Assembly (NCBI GenBank): GCA_963965975.1
Contig: OZ014411.1
Location: forward strand, 27,762,249 to 27,826,248
Length of the DNA stretch: 64,000 nt
Direction: 5' to 3'
Source of the DNA: Xestospongia bergquistia
Lineage: Eukaryota > Porifera > Demospongiae > Haplosclerida > Petrosiidae
Shown: positions 51,376 through 63,701 of the stretch, piece after piece
Layout of the letters: each line of letters starts with the position of its first letter
Numbering within the stretch: the stretch's first letter is position 1
Notes under the pieces: model-generated
What the model saw: only the letters and a program-made list of their open reading frames with translations
Told to the model about the DNA's origin: nothing
The model's database searches: none
Translations under genes and position numbers: made by a program

Positions 51376-54300
51376 ATGACCTCTATTTCATGTAGTTCTT
51401 TCGGACACATTGCCATCAATAGCTGGTGTCATATCTATTATATAACATCAGTTATACTGTATATCGTCAGTGGAATTGCTACTGCAAATGAATATTATGT
51501 CTCTGCAGCTCCGAATGGAGTACCTTGTCAACCTACTGATCTACCTTGTCACAACCTCTCCTACTATGTTGCTGATTATAGTTCTTACTTCACTGATGAT
51601 ACAATCTTCTACTTCCTAGAGGGGACACATACTCTACAAGGTATATTAGAGATCACTAATATAAGTAATATAACTCTACAAGGACTGGGTCACATAAAAC
51701 AAAGCTTTCATGAGACAGTTATGCAATCTACCTCAGTAATAATGTGTAGTGATAATAAGAGAGCTAGTGGTATAAAAATTACCACTAGCAAAAGTATTTT
51801 AATGAAATCATTAACAATAGCAAATTGTTCATTTGATGCTTACATCTCTGACAAAAAAATTGTCAATAGCTTACATTTTGTTGACATCAATTATGTCACA
51901 ATGGAATGGGTATCAGTCCAGAATGGTTCAGGTTATGGACTCTGTCTAGTCAATAATTTTGATGTGTTAATTGCTAATTCCTCATTTGCTAACAATGGAC
52001 AACCTGAGAGTTTTCGAGGCAATACATATATATACTATGATAACCAGCTTAAAAACTTGTCCAGAGTTAATATTGTCCAATCAAATTTTTCAATGAGTTT
52101 AGGATTTGTACTTTATTTGATGTATGACTCTGAAGTTAAGGTAATTATTGAAAACAGTGAATTTTCACAAAATATTGGAGGAGGAGTGCTCATTGATTCA
52201 AGTGGGAATAGTAATATTGAGTTTAATAACTGCACTATATATAACAACAATGCTAAGTATAATGGAGGAGGAGTGTCAATTAATTTGCATGGGAAAGATA
52301 GTATTGAGTTTAATAACTGCACTATATACAGCAACAATGCTAAGTATAATGGAGGCGGTGTATACATTTCTTCAGACAGAAGTGGTAGTATAAGGTTTAC
52401 TAACTGCACTATATACAACAATACTGTTCAGTATGCTGGGGGAGGAGGAGTATACATTATGTCAATGAAGAGTATGAATGGTAGTATCGATTTCAATAAC
52501 TGCTCTATATACAACAATACAGTTCAGTATGCTAGAGGAGGAGGAGTGTCCATTGTGTCACGTGGTAATAGTAGTATTGGGTTTTGTAACTGCAGTATAT
52601 ACATCAATACTGCTTGGTTGAAAGGAGGAGGTGTACACATTGATTCGGGCGAAAGTGGTAGTTATAAGTTCAGGAACTGCATAATATATAACAATACTGC
52701 ATACCTTGGAACAGGTATGCTTCTTGTTGCTTCTAGAACTAGCTTTCTTTTTATAAATGTTTCATTTCATTTCAACAAAGTACACAACAAAAAATATGTA
52801 CATGAAGCAGCTGTTGTATTAGTCAACATTCATGATGTAATTTTTGAACAAATTGAAGTTAGTAATCATGACACAACTGGTTTAATGAGTCTCAATAGTA
52901 TAATAACATTTGAAAAAAATAACACATTTGTAAACAATTCAGGTATATATGGTGGGGGCATTGCCTTATTTGAATACTCCCAATTATTATTAAAAAACCA
53001 AACAAACATATCATTTGTCAATAATCATGCTAGTGAGTCAGGTGGAGGAATCTTTGTATCACAAATACTTGCTGAAGATATTGATAAAAAATGCCTCTTT
53101 CAACTTAATTCTCATAATGCTAATGCTTCATTGTACTTTGTCAACAATACAGCTAATATCTCAGGTGATGTCTTGTATGGTGGAAATATTAATGATTGTA
53201 GGTCTGATGTTTTTCATTACAATGAACAAAGAGGTCTATCAGTAGTGTCATCAGATCCTATTCAAGTCTGTTTTTGTGGATCAGACAAACCAAATTGTTC
53301 TATTCCAAACAGGAAAGTTACTGCAATGCCTGGAATTGATGTTACTATACCACTAGCAACTGTTGGTTTTAAAGAAGGCTTAACAAAAGGTGTGATAAAA
53401 GTGACATCATCAGATACTTCAACCATTGTTTATACCAACAATAATAGACTGAATGCAACCTGTACTAATGTAACCTTCATATTAAGTGCAAATCCTGACT
53501 TGTTAAATGCTACAGATATCTATGTAACAATTGACAATTTAATCATTGATCCTTTACAAGACCATATGGCTAAAGTCATTAATGTTACCATTGAATATTG
53601 TCCAATTGGGTTTATAATGGTGAATGATGCTTGTGTGTGTAGATCTGTATTAAATACACCTCCAATATCTTGCGATATTAACTCTCAAATTATAACTAGA
53701 TATGGGGATGTGTGGATTGGTTATAAAAATAATTCAGACTGTCTTATTGTTTATCAGAACTGTCCCTTTGATTATTGTAATGATAATACCATTCATTTTA
53801 AAGTTACATCATCCAATGCACAATGCCTTCACAATCGATCGGGACTACTCTGTGGACAATGTGTTGAAGGACTCAGTCTCATGTTAGGTTCCAATCAATG
53901 TGGACAATGTACTAATGACTACTTAGCTCTTATTATTCCATTTGCTGTGGCTGGTATAGCACTGGTAGTTTTTGTTATTATTTTAAATCTAACTGTGTCT
54001 GTGGGTACCATCAATGGACTTATATTCTATGTTAATGTTCTCAAAATATATGAACAATTTTTCTTTCCTAATGGTCGCATTCCATTTCTTAGTCATTTTA
54101 TTTCATGGCTTAATCTAGATCTGGGTATTGAGACTTGTTTCTACCATGGTATGAATTCTTGTTATAAGACATTGCTCCAATTTATATTTCCAGCCTATGT
54201 TTGGTTTCTCGTAATACTCATCATAAAATTATCACAATATTCCAGCAAAGTGGTTCGACTTGTTGGAAGACAAGCCATTCCAGTACTAGCCACTATGATT

Positions 54301-55152
54301 CTACTCTCTTATACCAAACTGATACGAACTGTTTTCCAGGTTCTTCATTATACCAATATTCAGTGTGAGGATGATAATGATGTCACATTACTGAGGTGGT
54401 ACACAGATGCTAATGTTCCATATCTGAAACGTTGTCATCTACCATTGTTCCTGTTTTCACTGGGTGTACTCACTCTATTGATTGTTCCATACACCTTCTA
54501 CCTTCTTGCCATACCATTATTTGAAGGACCTCTATCAAAGTACATGTGCTGCTGCCAAAATTTGTTAAAGTATATAAAACCTTTCTTTGATGCATATGGA
54601 GGTCCATATAAAGACAAATGCCGTTTTTGGACTGGATTTCTACTACTCATTCGTATTGTTTTAGCACTGGTTGTGTCTCTTGATACTGAAGCTATTATGA
54701 GTTTAGATGTCTTAGCATTTATTTTATTTGTTATTGTATCATTGTATTTCCCTTTGAGAGGAATATATCAAAAATTGCCATTGGCTTGTCTAGAGATGTC
54801 CTTTATTCTTAACCTCATGTTTATGACCTATGTAAATGCATCTACACAAACTTGTGAAATGTCAAAGTTAAGTCAACTGTTAAGTACTGCTATGGTGTCA
54901 TTATCTTGTGTAGTATTCTGTGGCATTATCCTTTATCATGTCTGGGACCTTCTGTTAATGTCTTATTTACATAAATTAATTACATATGTCAAAAGTATAT
55001 TCAAGAAGCCCGAACCATTTTTTAATTTTGATGGTGCAGAAGTTCCCTTAATCCGTCCTGGATCCCCTGCTGTTACATGTGAAACTAGCTCAGTGTCAGT
55101 GGTGTCAGTAAAAATGAGACGAGAATCATTACTGTTTGATGAAGATGACTGA
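51376..55152 (+). CDS. Beta-helix multi-span surface receptor, member D, intact
   Basis: A single open frame of 1258 residues. ATG at 51376 follows CAATATCTACA, the context seen before the start of every related copy. Hydrophobic signal/anchor at about 20-38 (CHIYYITSVILYIVSGIATA), then PCQPTDLPCHNLSYY, FYFLEGTHTLQ and TLQGLGHIKQSFHETVMQST. Six NCTIYNN-type coils at about residues 275-446 belong to a longer beta-helix ectodomain with many N-x-S/T sites. Cys box CPIGFIM (about 741), CPFDYC (about 795), LCGQCVEGLSLMLGSNQCGQC region. Eight or nine membrane spans from about 851; loop KPFFDAYGGPYKDKCRFWTG (about 1068); tail ESLLFDEDD. The best whole model of the B/D/E/F/H subgroup. A cell-surface receptor or adhesin is inferred; the ligand is unknown. 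Confidence 0.93.
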   Translation: MTSISCSSFGHIAINSWCHIYYITSVILYIVSGIATANEYYVSAAPNGVPCQPTDLPCHNLSYYVADYSSYFTDDTIFYFLEGTHTLQGILEITNISNITLQGLGHIKQSFHETVMQSTSVIMCSDNKRASGIKITTSKSILMKSLTIANCSFDAYISDKKIVNSLHFVDINYVTMEWVSVQNGSGYGLCLVNNFDVLIANSSFANNGQPESFRGNTYIYYDNQLKNLSRVNIVQSNFSMSLGFVLYLMYDSEVKVIIENSEFSQNIGGGVLIDSSGNSNIEFNNCTIYNNNAKYNGGGVSINLHGKDSIEFNNCTIYSNNAKYNGGGVYISSDRSGSIRFTNCTIYNNTVQYAGGGGVYIMSMKSMNGSIDFNNCSIYNNTVQYARGGGVSIVSRGNSSIGFCNCSIYINTAWLKGGGVHIDSGESGSYKFRNCIIYNNTAYLGTGMLLVASRTSFLFINVSFHFNKVHNKKYVHEAAVVLVNIHDVIFEQIEVSNHDTTGLMSLNSIITFEKNNTFVNNSGIYGGGIALFEYSQLLLKNQTNISFVNNHASESGGGIFVSQILAEDIDKKCLFQLNSHNANASLYFVNNTANISGDVLYGGNINDCRSDVFHYNEQRGLSVVSSDPIQVCFCGSDKPNCSIPNRKVTAMPGIDVTIPLATVGFKEGLTKGVIKVTSSDTSTIVYTNNNRLNATCTNVTFILSANPDLLNATDIYVTIDNLIIDPLQDHMAKVINVTIEYCPIGFIMVNDACVCRSVLNTPPISCDINSQIITRYGDVWIGYKNNSDCLIVYQNCPFDYCNDNTIHFKVTSSNAQCLHNRSGLLCGQCVEGLSLMLGSNQCGQCTNDYLALIIPFAVAGIALVVFVIILNLTVSVGTINGLIFYVNVLKIYEQFFFPNGRIPFLSHFISWLNLDLGIETCFYHGMNSCYKTLLQFIFPAYVWFLVILIIKLSQYSSKVVRLVGRQAIPVLATMILLSYTKLIRTVFQVLHYTNIQCEDDNDVTLLRWYTDANVPYLKRCHLPLFLFSLGVLTLLIVPYTFYLLAIPLFEGPLSKYMCCCQNLLKYIKPFFDAYGGPYKDKCRFWTGFLLLIRIVLALVVSLDTEAIMSLDVLAFILFVIVSLYFPLRGIYQKLPLACLEMSFILNLMFMTYVNASTQTCEMSKLSQLLSTAMVSLSCVVFCGIILYHVWDLLLMSYLHKLITYVKSIFKKPEPFFNFDGAEVPLIRPGSPAVTCETSSVSVVSVKMRRESLLFDEDD
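52200..52720 (+). repeat. Six coding beta-helix coils in member D
   Basis: Same coil type as at 35663-36957 but only six. Coils three to six match coils 12-15 of member B (for example SDRSGSIRF), so D carries about one copy of the three-coil unit that B has three times. A nine-base insertion (encoding K-S-M) lies in coil four. Confidence 0.88.
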
Positions 55153-58100
55153 TGATGACTCTAATAACAATTTGTTAATTGTATGTCATTTGTATTTGTC
55201 ATATTTTATATGTAATAATAGTGTGGTAACAATAATAAGAAAATTGTATTGTCTTAACTATTATTTCATTCAAATGTTACAATGTTTTATTGACTTATTG
55301 TTGGGTAGTGACAATTTATGCAAATAATATATGATAGAAAATTTGTAATTATAACATGTTAAAAACTATTGTTTAATGCTAAAATGAAATGTTTAATTTT
55401 TCCAAAATAATCATCTAGTTGTCAATGGGAAAATGTACTTTGTCACATATTGTCATTACAATAGTCTAGTGTCTATTTTATTGTATAAGATCAGTTGTTT
55501 AAGGAATCAAGTTCTGGTATATACTTTGACACACATTACTTTACATATCAGTGTTGAATAACACTTCCTATATTAACAGATCAGTTTATAGTATATGGAT
55601 ATAGTGTTTATCATAACATAGTCACAGTTCCTGTAGTAGCAAATCAGTTTGTTTTTGAGTAATCTACATATCTACAATTAATACTATTATAATAGTGATA
55701 ATAATGTTAATTCACATTGTCTTATGTATAGATGCAGTTATTAAATGAATATCACTGTAAAAATGGATTGATTGCTTTAACCAATTCAATCTCATTTTTT
55801 TGCAAATATTATAATTATAATAAGATGCTGCAAAGTATGGTATATACCATTTTGTTTTAATTACTAATATATAACAGTTGACCAGATATTAGCGACAATA
55901 ATAGTGCACATAAAAGTAGGTAACACATTTCACTATTGAAAGAAAGCAACAGCTTGTACAATAAGCACCAATACTTATGACAACATATTACATGTAATCT
56001 TTATTATTTCTTTAATTGAGTGTTTTCTTAATAACAAGGACACTGTAGTCTGTACGTGACTCTACAATCATAAATACTGCAATATTTTACAGTAATATAT
56101 ATAATATTACATAATTCCAACAGGGTTTTACCTTTAAGCTGGCCAGCCTTTTTCAAACCTGTCAATCAATCTTTTTTTTTCCACATACACTATATATATT
56201 AAAAGTATTATCTGAATAGAATGGAAGAGTCAATATCTACAATCTCTGTCATTGTCTGTAATTGCTCTGTGACAATGTATTCTTATTCTCACTGGAAATG
56301 TGCATGTTGTCACATGCTAAATGTTAAAAGGAGAAAACTTTAGTTTTCTATAATAATAGATTAGTTGTCAAAGGAAACATGTACTTTATCACATGCTGTC
56401 ATTACAATAGAGGAGTTACTTGTTGTTAAAGGAAACATGTACTTTATCACATGTTGTCAATAGACTAGTTACTTGTTGGGAAGGAAACATGCAGTTTATC
56501 ATATATCTTGGCATTGCAATAGACTAGTGTTTATTATAAGTTGTTTAAAGTAGTTTTTAATAGTTGATGCTAACAAAAATGGGTCTTATCTTACGATAAA
56601 TAAGTCCAGTTTTACATGGTATTTAATGTAGATCAAAAGTAGATTGGCATATTTTAAGACAGTTGACACAAATAGAGATGACATCATTGATCATTCAGAG
56701 ATTCAGGAAAATTATGTCAACTACTTCATCTCTGAATGAATTGAAAGTCTGAGACACTAGCCCCTACATGCTTTTATAATGTATCACGCTAATTTGAAAG
56801 TTTTTTCAGCGTAAAATAATAAGTTTATTACTTGTTTCTCAATATATTGAAAGTTCAGGCAGCATAAAGCTAAGTTTGAAATCATGCCCAATTGTTAGAA
56901 ACTCCAAGTTTTGAAGCAAACTGGATAGGGTGAAACAATAGTTTATATGACATGGAGATTTGCTGTTTGTGGGGATGATTGTCTTTATGTAATTCATCAT
57001 AGAAAATCCAAATCACATGTATGTTCACATTTTATACTGTGACCACACACTGTAAAGGATTAAAGCAACACTCACATACGCAGGCTTTGGTATTCTATGA
57101 CATATAATTATTGATGTTATTGTAATGGAATTGGATCATAATAAAGATGTGGCTAATAACAGGAATGCTTCTATAGGAATGATTATATTATATATTCATG
57201 ACACTTTGATCAATGAATGTGTGACATAGAAATACATGCCAAATTCAACTATTATAATTATTTCTCCATTTTTAATAACTTTATCTTAATGTAACTGAAG
57301 GAAATCCAGCAGTTTGTGAAACGTCCATGTTCACACTTGTTCTAGTCTCATACTAATACTTTAGTGTATTATTCAACATCTATGTTGAGGGACCTCTACA
57401 CTAAGTATATTTGTTCTACTTATCATGTGGACACATGGTGCTGAGCTAAGCTTTAAATGTGATAATATATAATATAAACATGTATTATTAGTAGTGGATG
57501 TATAGACTAGATGATTAATAACTTTTTCATTTGGCTTAGAAATAAAAATAAATTTTTCTTCACTAATCCTTACAGGAGTGGCTGGTATACGTCACTAAAT
57601 TTTTGATTGACAAAAGTCTTAAACCTATGTAACAACATCAACGTAATATCACCTCAATATCAATAAAATAGTATTGTTAGTTAGTTATATGTGGTAGTAT
57701 AGGACTATTTACAGTATAATGTAGTATTCTTAACCTATATGACAAAAGTAACATAGTGATTAGAGATTATTCAATAACACAAACAGCATAGAAATAAAAA
57801 CCAGTCCTATTAATAAGATATTCCTTTAGTAGTCCACATAGTACCTATCCATAAATTTCCAATATCTCCTCTTAATACATATGACTGAACCAAGAGAAAC
57901 AAGACAATTAAAATATGTGTGAGCTCCCTCTTGTTCTGGTCCATGTATCTTCTTATCTGATGTATTCTCATGAATGGGAGTTTTATAGATACAGTCACTT
58001 CCTTGATTATTTTCGAGTCTATAACTAAACGTATGACACTGAAATACCTAAAAATGTTTACTGTAGTTACTGCACATTTACTTTTATTTCATATTAACTA

Positions 58101-60299
58101 GACTTTGTCTTTCCACCATAACTATATATCTTGATTATTTATATTCTGTTTGGCATATAAAGTGTGTCAAGGATTCCTAGGATTATTTGGACCCTGTGTT
58201 ATGTTTGTTTCTATATCATGTCCATTTTATAGCTATTTAATCTATTGTTGTATGTGACTTAAGAGTAACAAATGAAAATAACCTGCACAAAGGAACTTCC
58301 AACAAATACAGAAACCATTGAATACAATTATTCTCATGACTTGCACTTTGTATTGGGTGTGAGCTTCTGAGTTCTGAGTCAAGGAAACATCTTTCATTAT
58401 CTCCATCTTTAGGCTAAGACTAACCATGTATCATTGGACAACATGCTAATGTAATGACCAGCAAAAGTTAGCTCAGCAGATTTTAACATTTGTGCTCAGT
58501 CACCAGCAGGTCTATGTGCTAACTTGTTAGGGCATGAAATAGATTAGGATGAAACAGTTACTACAAAAAGCGGAAAAATATACTAAAATATGGACAGGTA
58601 ACAAAATTGAGGAAGTTAAGGTGGGACTATAACACTCACTGACTTTTTCACTTAGGGAAAAAAAACAACATGCAAACCCATTGTTAGAGAAGGTGTGATT
58701 GACTCTTTTGACACACTGGCCAATTTACAGAACACTTAGAAGATTATTATAAAGAAAATGGTCAAGTTACTTGGAGTCTATTATAGATGGTGTTCAGCCT
58801 ATTAGTAGAAAAATGCTGGCAAAGCAGAGTATGTGTAGTTTGAAGAGCTGCTCCAGGATCAATTTCCTCAAGTTGACTTAGCTACCTTCCAGCCCAACTG
58901 CAAAAGGAATTATTGAAGGCCACTGGATGAATCTCATGAACTATATGAAAAAGAATATCACAATTTTGGGAAGCCAAGCTCTATGGTCTGATGATCAACC
59001 ATGCAAGGGATTATAGAAGTGACAGATAGTTGCTCTATGGCTAGTGAGCAAGCCAGTAATAGGAACTCATGATCAACAGGCCTGCTTACAGATGAAATGA
59101 AATGAAAACATTGAATCAATGTTTTGTATGCTAAGCATGGGCTATCAAGACTTGTTCAGTTTGAATAACAGTGGGTCAAGCAACAAGTGACACTGCCCAT
59201 ATTGGCCTGATACCTAGAGATCACAAGTGGGTACATTTCCCTCTACTCAAAAGTAAGGCTTTCAACAAAGACCCAAAAATGCATACTGCACTTTTATTTA
59301 ATAACAAAGGAAATTCTACAAAGGACATGGTGGATGCATATTTGCTTATTTTTGCTTCAACTGTAGCAAAGATCATCAAATATCTTGTTCTGTTTAGTGG
59401 GGAAGGACAGTCGCACACTAAGCACATACGTAATTCAAAAAATTGTCATCTATAATGACTTTTATATTATTTTTGTTACTAGTATAAAAAGAAATAACAT
59501 CATGACAACCAGACTATTATAATCATTTATTCAATAACTTCCTTCAAATAATTTACTCAATACATATCTTATATTTGTCAATATCAATTAAGTTCATCCA
59601 TAATAAAGTAGTTTTCTATTTGAAAGCTATATCTTACTTCATTTTGAATATATTCCTTAAAAAGACTAATTTTCTATTTTTTTCTCTTTAGACTTCTTAT
59701 GGGATTGCTTACCTCATTATGCCCTAGCCTTGATACTGTGCTAGTATGTGCAAATGTCTATACTGCCATTTCTACTTTGATTTTTTTTGATATGTTTCTA
59801 GTGTCTACTGCCATTGCTATATTTAATGATTTTTTTAGAAATTTTGGTATACTTTTTACAATTATTACTCACACTTATATATTGGCATACATTGAAAGAT
59901 AAAAAATGTAGCTGTCATTCAATTATCATCTGTCAAGTAGAGGAATGCACCAACTTTGATAGCAATAAGGGTAAGATCATAGGACTGTTCCAGAAAAGGA
60001 CATCTTCAGATATTATAAGTCAATTTGCTGTAATTACAAGAATACCCCAGGTAAATGGTGTCTAATTATTGATATTTCAAGCCATGAGAGGCAGAATATG
60101 AGTAATGAGATCAACCAAACAAATACATGCATGACATAGATATCAGTTGACAAAAACTATTATTAAATATAATTTTGTCTGAGTTATGTAAAAGTGTTGT
60201 CTAAAAGGCATACCACATTGCACAAGTACATCAAGAAAACCATCCTCTCCTGGACATGATTTGTGGATGCTTTACAATGGATATTTGGATATTAAGGTA
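55153..60299. other. 3' flank of D and repeat-rich spacer
   Basis: 55153-55300 resembles the other 3' flanks. Units with GGAAACATGTACTTTATCACA recur near 55420, 56365, 56430 and 56490. At 57410-57640 the distal 3' flank recurs (CTTATCATGTGGACACATGG, CTAAGCTTTAAATGTG), a trace of another lost copy. 58410-58565 repeats part of 44720-44880. At 58650-59460 worn, more evenly composed DNA with a 94-codon frame (59171-59455) may belong to the mobile element further right; I do not recognise it. Confidence 0.55.
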
Positions 60300-61800
60300 T
60301 TAAATATATACTATTCACTATAATGATGATTTTGTGGTGCTAGGAGCACAAGGCACAGATGAATGCGACAAAGCATTAATGATGCTAGATCTATGGTTAC
60401 AGTTTTTCCAATGGCTCCAGAAAAAAGGGAGGGTCCTAGGACATCCCTAACATTTTATGGATAGAGGTTGACATAATACAAGATTATCAGACCATAGTGT
60501 ATATACAACAAGAGAAACTTGACAAGATAAAAGCTGCAGTCAAAACAAGGTCACTATTTCATGTATAGAGTATTCCAGGTCTGGCTAAGTCTCAGTCATC
60601 TTAGGTTTAACTTCGACTCCTGATACGATTAAAAAGGATAAGACACATTTCTCATGACCTGGATTAGAATTTCAATATTACCATAAGTGCAGACTGGAGG
60701 AATAAATACAGACAGATGCCTCAGGAATATGAAGACACTAAGCACAATGGGGAAATTGGTGATGTAAATTTATATATGCTGAGAGACTTAACATAGAGAT
60801 TGTACCAAGCATGTAGAATCCATTGTTCCCATTAAGTTTGTTCTAGCAATAACAGCAGTGGCAATCTTGCATAGGTTTCAGATGGTATACATTGGATATT
60901 GAGGTTATTGAGACGAAAACATTCTTTTTCACAATAATAATGATTTTATAGTTCTTGGAGCACCAAGAACAGATGAATGTGAAAAAGCAATGATACTAAA
61001 TCTACTGATGTGGTTATTGTGATAGCTCAGAATGGTTGGAGGGCCACCTATTATATGTGTTGCAAAAACTCCCAGTGAGCTTATTCTAGTGATGATGGTA
61101 GTGCCAATTTTTGTGGATAAAGAAGGTTGTTAGCTGTGATTCAGACAATCAAATAGTCATCGCTTTTTTACAGCATGTATATATAGGCACAATGACAATA
61201 CTAAATATATAGATGCAGTCATTCCAATTGATCTTGATAATCCTATTGAGTTAATACTACCACAAGAGAAAACGATAAAATAAAAGTTACAGTCAAAATA
61301 TGGTTGTCTCCCAGTCACTGTTTCACATGTAGAGAGTTTCAGACCTGGCAAAGTCTCAGCCAACTTAAATCTTAACCTAGACCCCTGATCAAATTTAAAA
61401 TGGTGGGATAGATTTGTCATGACCTAAACTAAAATTTTAATACTATCTTAAGTGCAGACTAGAGACAAAGGACAGATACCACAGGAAAATGAGACAACTG
61501 TCCATATTTGGTGAAATTGGTGATATAAATTGAAATAAGCTGAGAGACCTGATGTAAACTCATTAACCAGGCATGCAGGCTCCATTGCTTCCAAGAGTTA
61601 TTCTTGTGATGATGACAGTGATAAATCTAGGTGGTAGGGAAGGTTGTTAACTTTAATTCAGATAATGAAACAGTTGTGGATACTCTATACAGCATGTATT
61701 TTAGGTGCAATAGATTTGCTAGGGAACCTGTTGTTATATGCAACTCAATATATATTAAGACACTACGAACATTAGCTCAAAAAAGATTCTGTGTTAAATA
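60300..61800 (+). pseudogene. Decayed retrotransposon: reverse transcriptase and RNase H scraps, in two or more copies
   Basis: Frames interrupted by many stops carry reverse-transcriptase marks: HYNDDFVVLGAQGTDECDKA (about 60330), EKREGPRTSLTFYG (about 60418) and QEKLDKIKAAVKT (about 60510). A second set reads NNNDFIVLGAPRTDECEKAM (about 60935) and QEKTIK (about 61262). RNase H-like DN segments follow: KKVVSCDSDNQIVIAFL (about 61105) and KVVNFNSDNETVVDTL (about 61635). The D-D-F-x-x-L-G palm and E-K-x-E-G-P block suit LTR-less or DIRS/Ngaro-type elements, though a gypsy type is not excluded. All dead. Confidence 0.65.
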
Positions 61801-61939
61801 CAAATTTACTGTTTTCTGTGTCCTAAAAAAATGTTGATATGTAGGATCGATTTAATTCTGAAATTTTGATACAAATGTACTTGGCAATTGCTGACTGAAT
61901 TATTGAAATATAGAGTATAATGTAAGGGAGGAACTTGGG

Positions 61940-63701
61940 TAGCATAGGTGTGTTTAAGAGTAAGGCATACCAATACAAATGTCTTGATAAAGATTACAAT
62001 AATAAAATTACTAGCATTGTGTAAAAAACTAATATCCAATATTTGAGGATTGAAGGTAATGATGTGCTAACTCACAAGACAATCCTACTCTACTAACAAA
62101 TAATTAGTTTAAATTAAATTATTATGAATAACTAATTAGTTGCTATATGTGCTGGTGTCCATATCATTTCCTATACACCAAATGTTGGGATCACTATATG
62201 TTGCATATCTGTACAATGTGGAGACTTTTTGCTTTGGAGAGATATTATGTCATATAGGTACTGATCTTGCACTCATGTTTCTCAAATGGAGATGATAGAA
62301 ATGCCCAAACTTAAAGAAAGATTTTATAAGAAATTAAAACAGTATACAAGGTACAATGTTTCATTGTTTATAGTTTATATTTGTAATATAATATTCAAAC
62401 TATAGTGATAGTTCCAAATATTATACTCTTAATGTGAACTAAAATTAGTCCATTGTGGTATTGTCTACAGTACATAAAAGGAACTACTATTAGGACTGGG
62501 TGTAGTAAATTATTGTGTGTAACTAAGAAACATAATTAGACAAATAATGGTCGCTTTTGTAATGTGGTCATTGTATTTACTACTGATTGAGTTGTATTAC
62601 ATAATATTTGGATTAGGTAATATTTCAACAAATAAGTCTAAATAACTACCTGTTGCATTACTAATGTACATATACTGGCTATAGTACAACATAGTATCAT
62701 TACTGTATACAACCACTGTACTTATTAGGACTATAAGTGTTTGGCTCAGGCATCATAGTGAAAGTATAACATTTGGAACTATTATTATAATTTTACAAAA
62801 GTAATTTGTAAACACTGAAATATAGTGCCATATATGCTCAATAATTATGTAAAAAGTCAATGTATTGTTGATATATTTAGTTGTTTTTTTTAATAATTTG
62901 GTCATGCAGACATCTTTCTCTACTATCATAATAAGAGAAGTATTAATATTCACATTTTAATCATTACATTGATAGGTATCAACAACACTTCAAACACTTG
63001 GACTAAGATTGTCATATTTACTTTTAGGCCTCCCATCATGAAGCAACTGGAGGTTAACAGACAAGAAGATAACAGACAAACAGACCTATTGGAGTCTTGA
63101 GAGTGGTTGCCTTTTGAGAATGAGAACATGTAAGAGACTGAGTACTAGAGGCTAGACTATTTAACAATGAATAATATAGAAGTTAACAGACAAACTGACC
63201 TGTTGGAGACTTGACAGTGGTTGCCTTTTGAGACCGAGAGCGTGTCTGAGATTAAATGCTAGAGGCTAGATTATTATAACATTAATAATATAGAAGATAT
63301 TTTAATCATTTTAATCATTAAAAGAGGCATTAACAACACTTCAAACACTTGGACTAAGATTGTCATATTTACTTTTAAGGCCTTCCATCATGAAGCAACT
63401 GGAGGTTATTTACAGAAAACTAGGAAACATAACTTTGTAAACGAAGAAGTAATAGACAAGTTACATACTCCTTCATGCGGCTATGGCTTTTTGATGGAAC
63501 AAAAATACTTGTGTGATGTGTATATGTATGTGTGTGAGTGTGGCTCTGTGTGTGTGGTTATGGGTGTGTAGGATGTAGATGTACTTGTAGTAGATTATCG
63601 TATGTATAGTATTTTTTAATAAGGAAGTAATGTTAACAGTTCTTGCATAACTATTTGTTACATAACTAATTCAGCTGTTGTTTTTCTAAGTAGAATCTAC
63701 A
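61940..63701. other. Duplicated 5' flank of the receptor copy at the window end
   Basis: Begins with GGCATACCAATACAAATGTC, matching 33120, and follows the same order of blocks as before members B and D. Inside it, about 120-130 bp with GTTAACAGACAA and GGTTGCCTTTTGAGA are tandemly doubled (63053-63181 and 63182-63299), and TTCAAACACTTGGACTAAGA with ATCATGAAGCAACTGGAGG occurs on both sides of that doublet, so a local duplication of about 350 bp happened here. A G/T-rich tract (63510-63580) precedes the start. Confidence 0.7.

Noticed and set aside
57810-58427. Two minus-strand frames of about 60 codons, one with a hydrophobic segment
   Set aside because: No recognisable family, weak splice context, and part of the DNA is a dispersed repeat matched near 44720.
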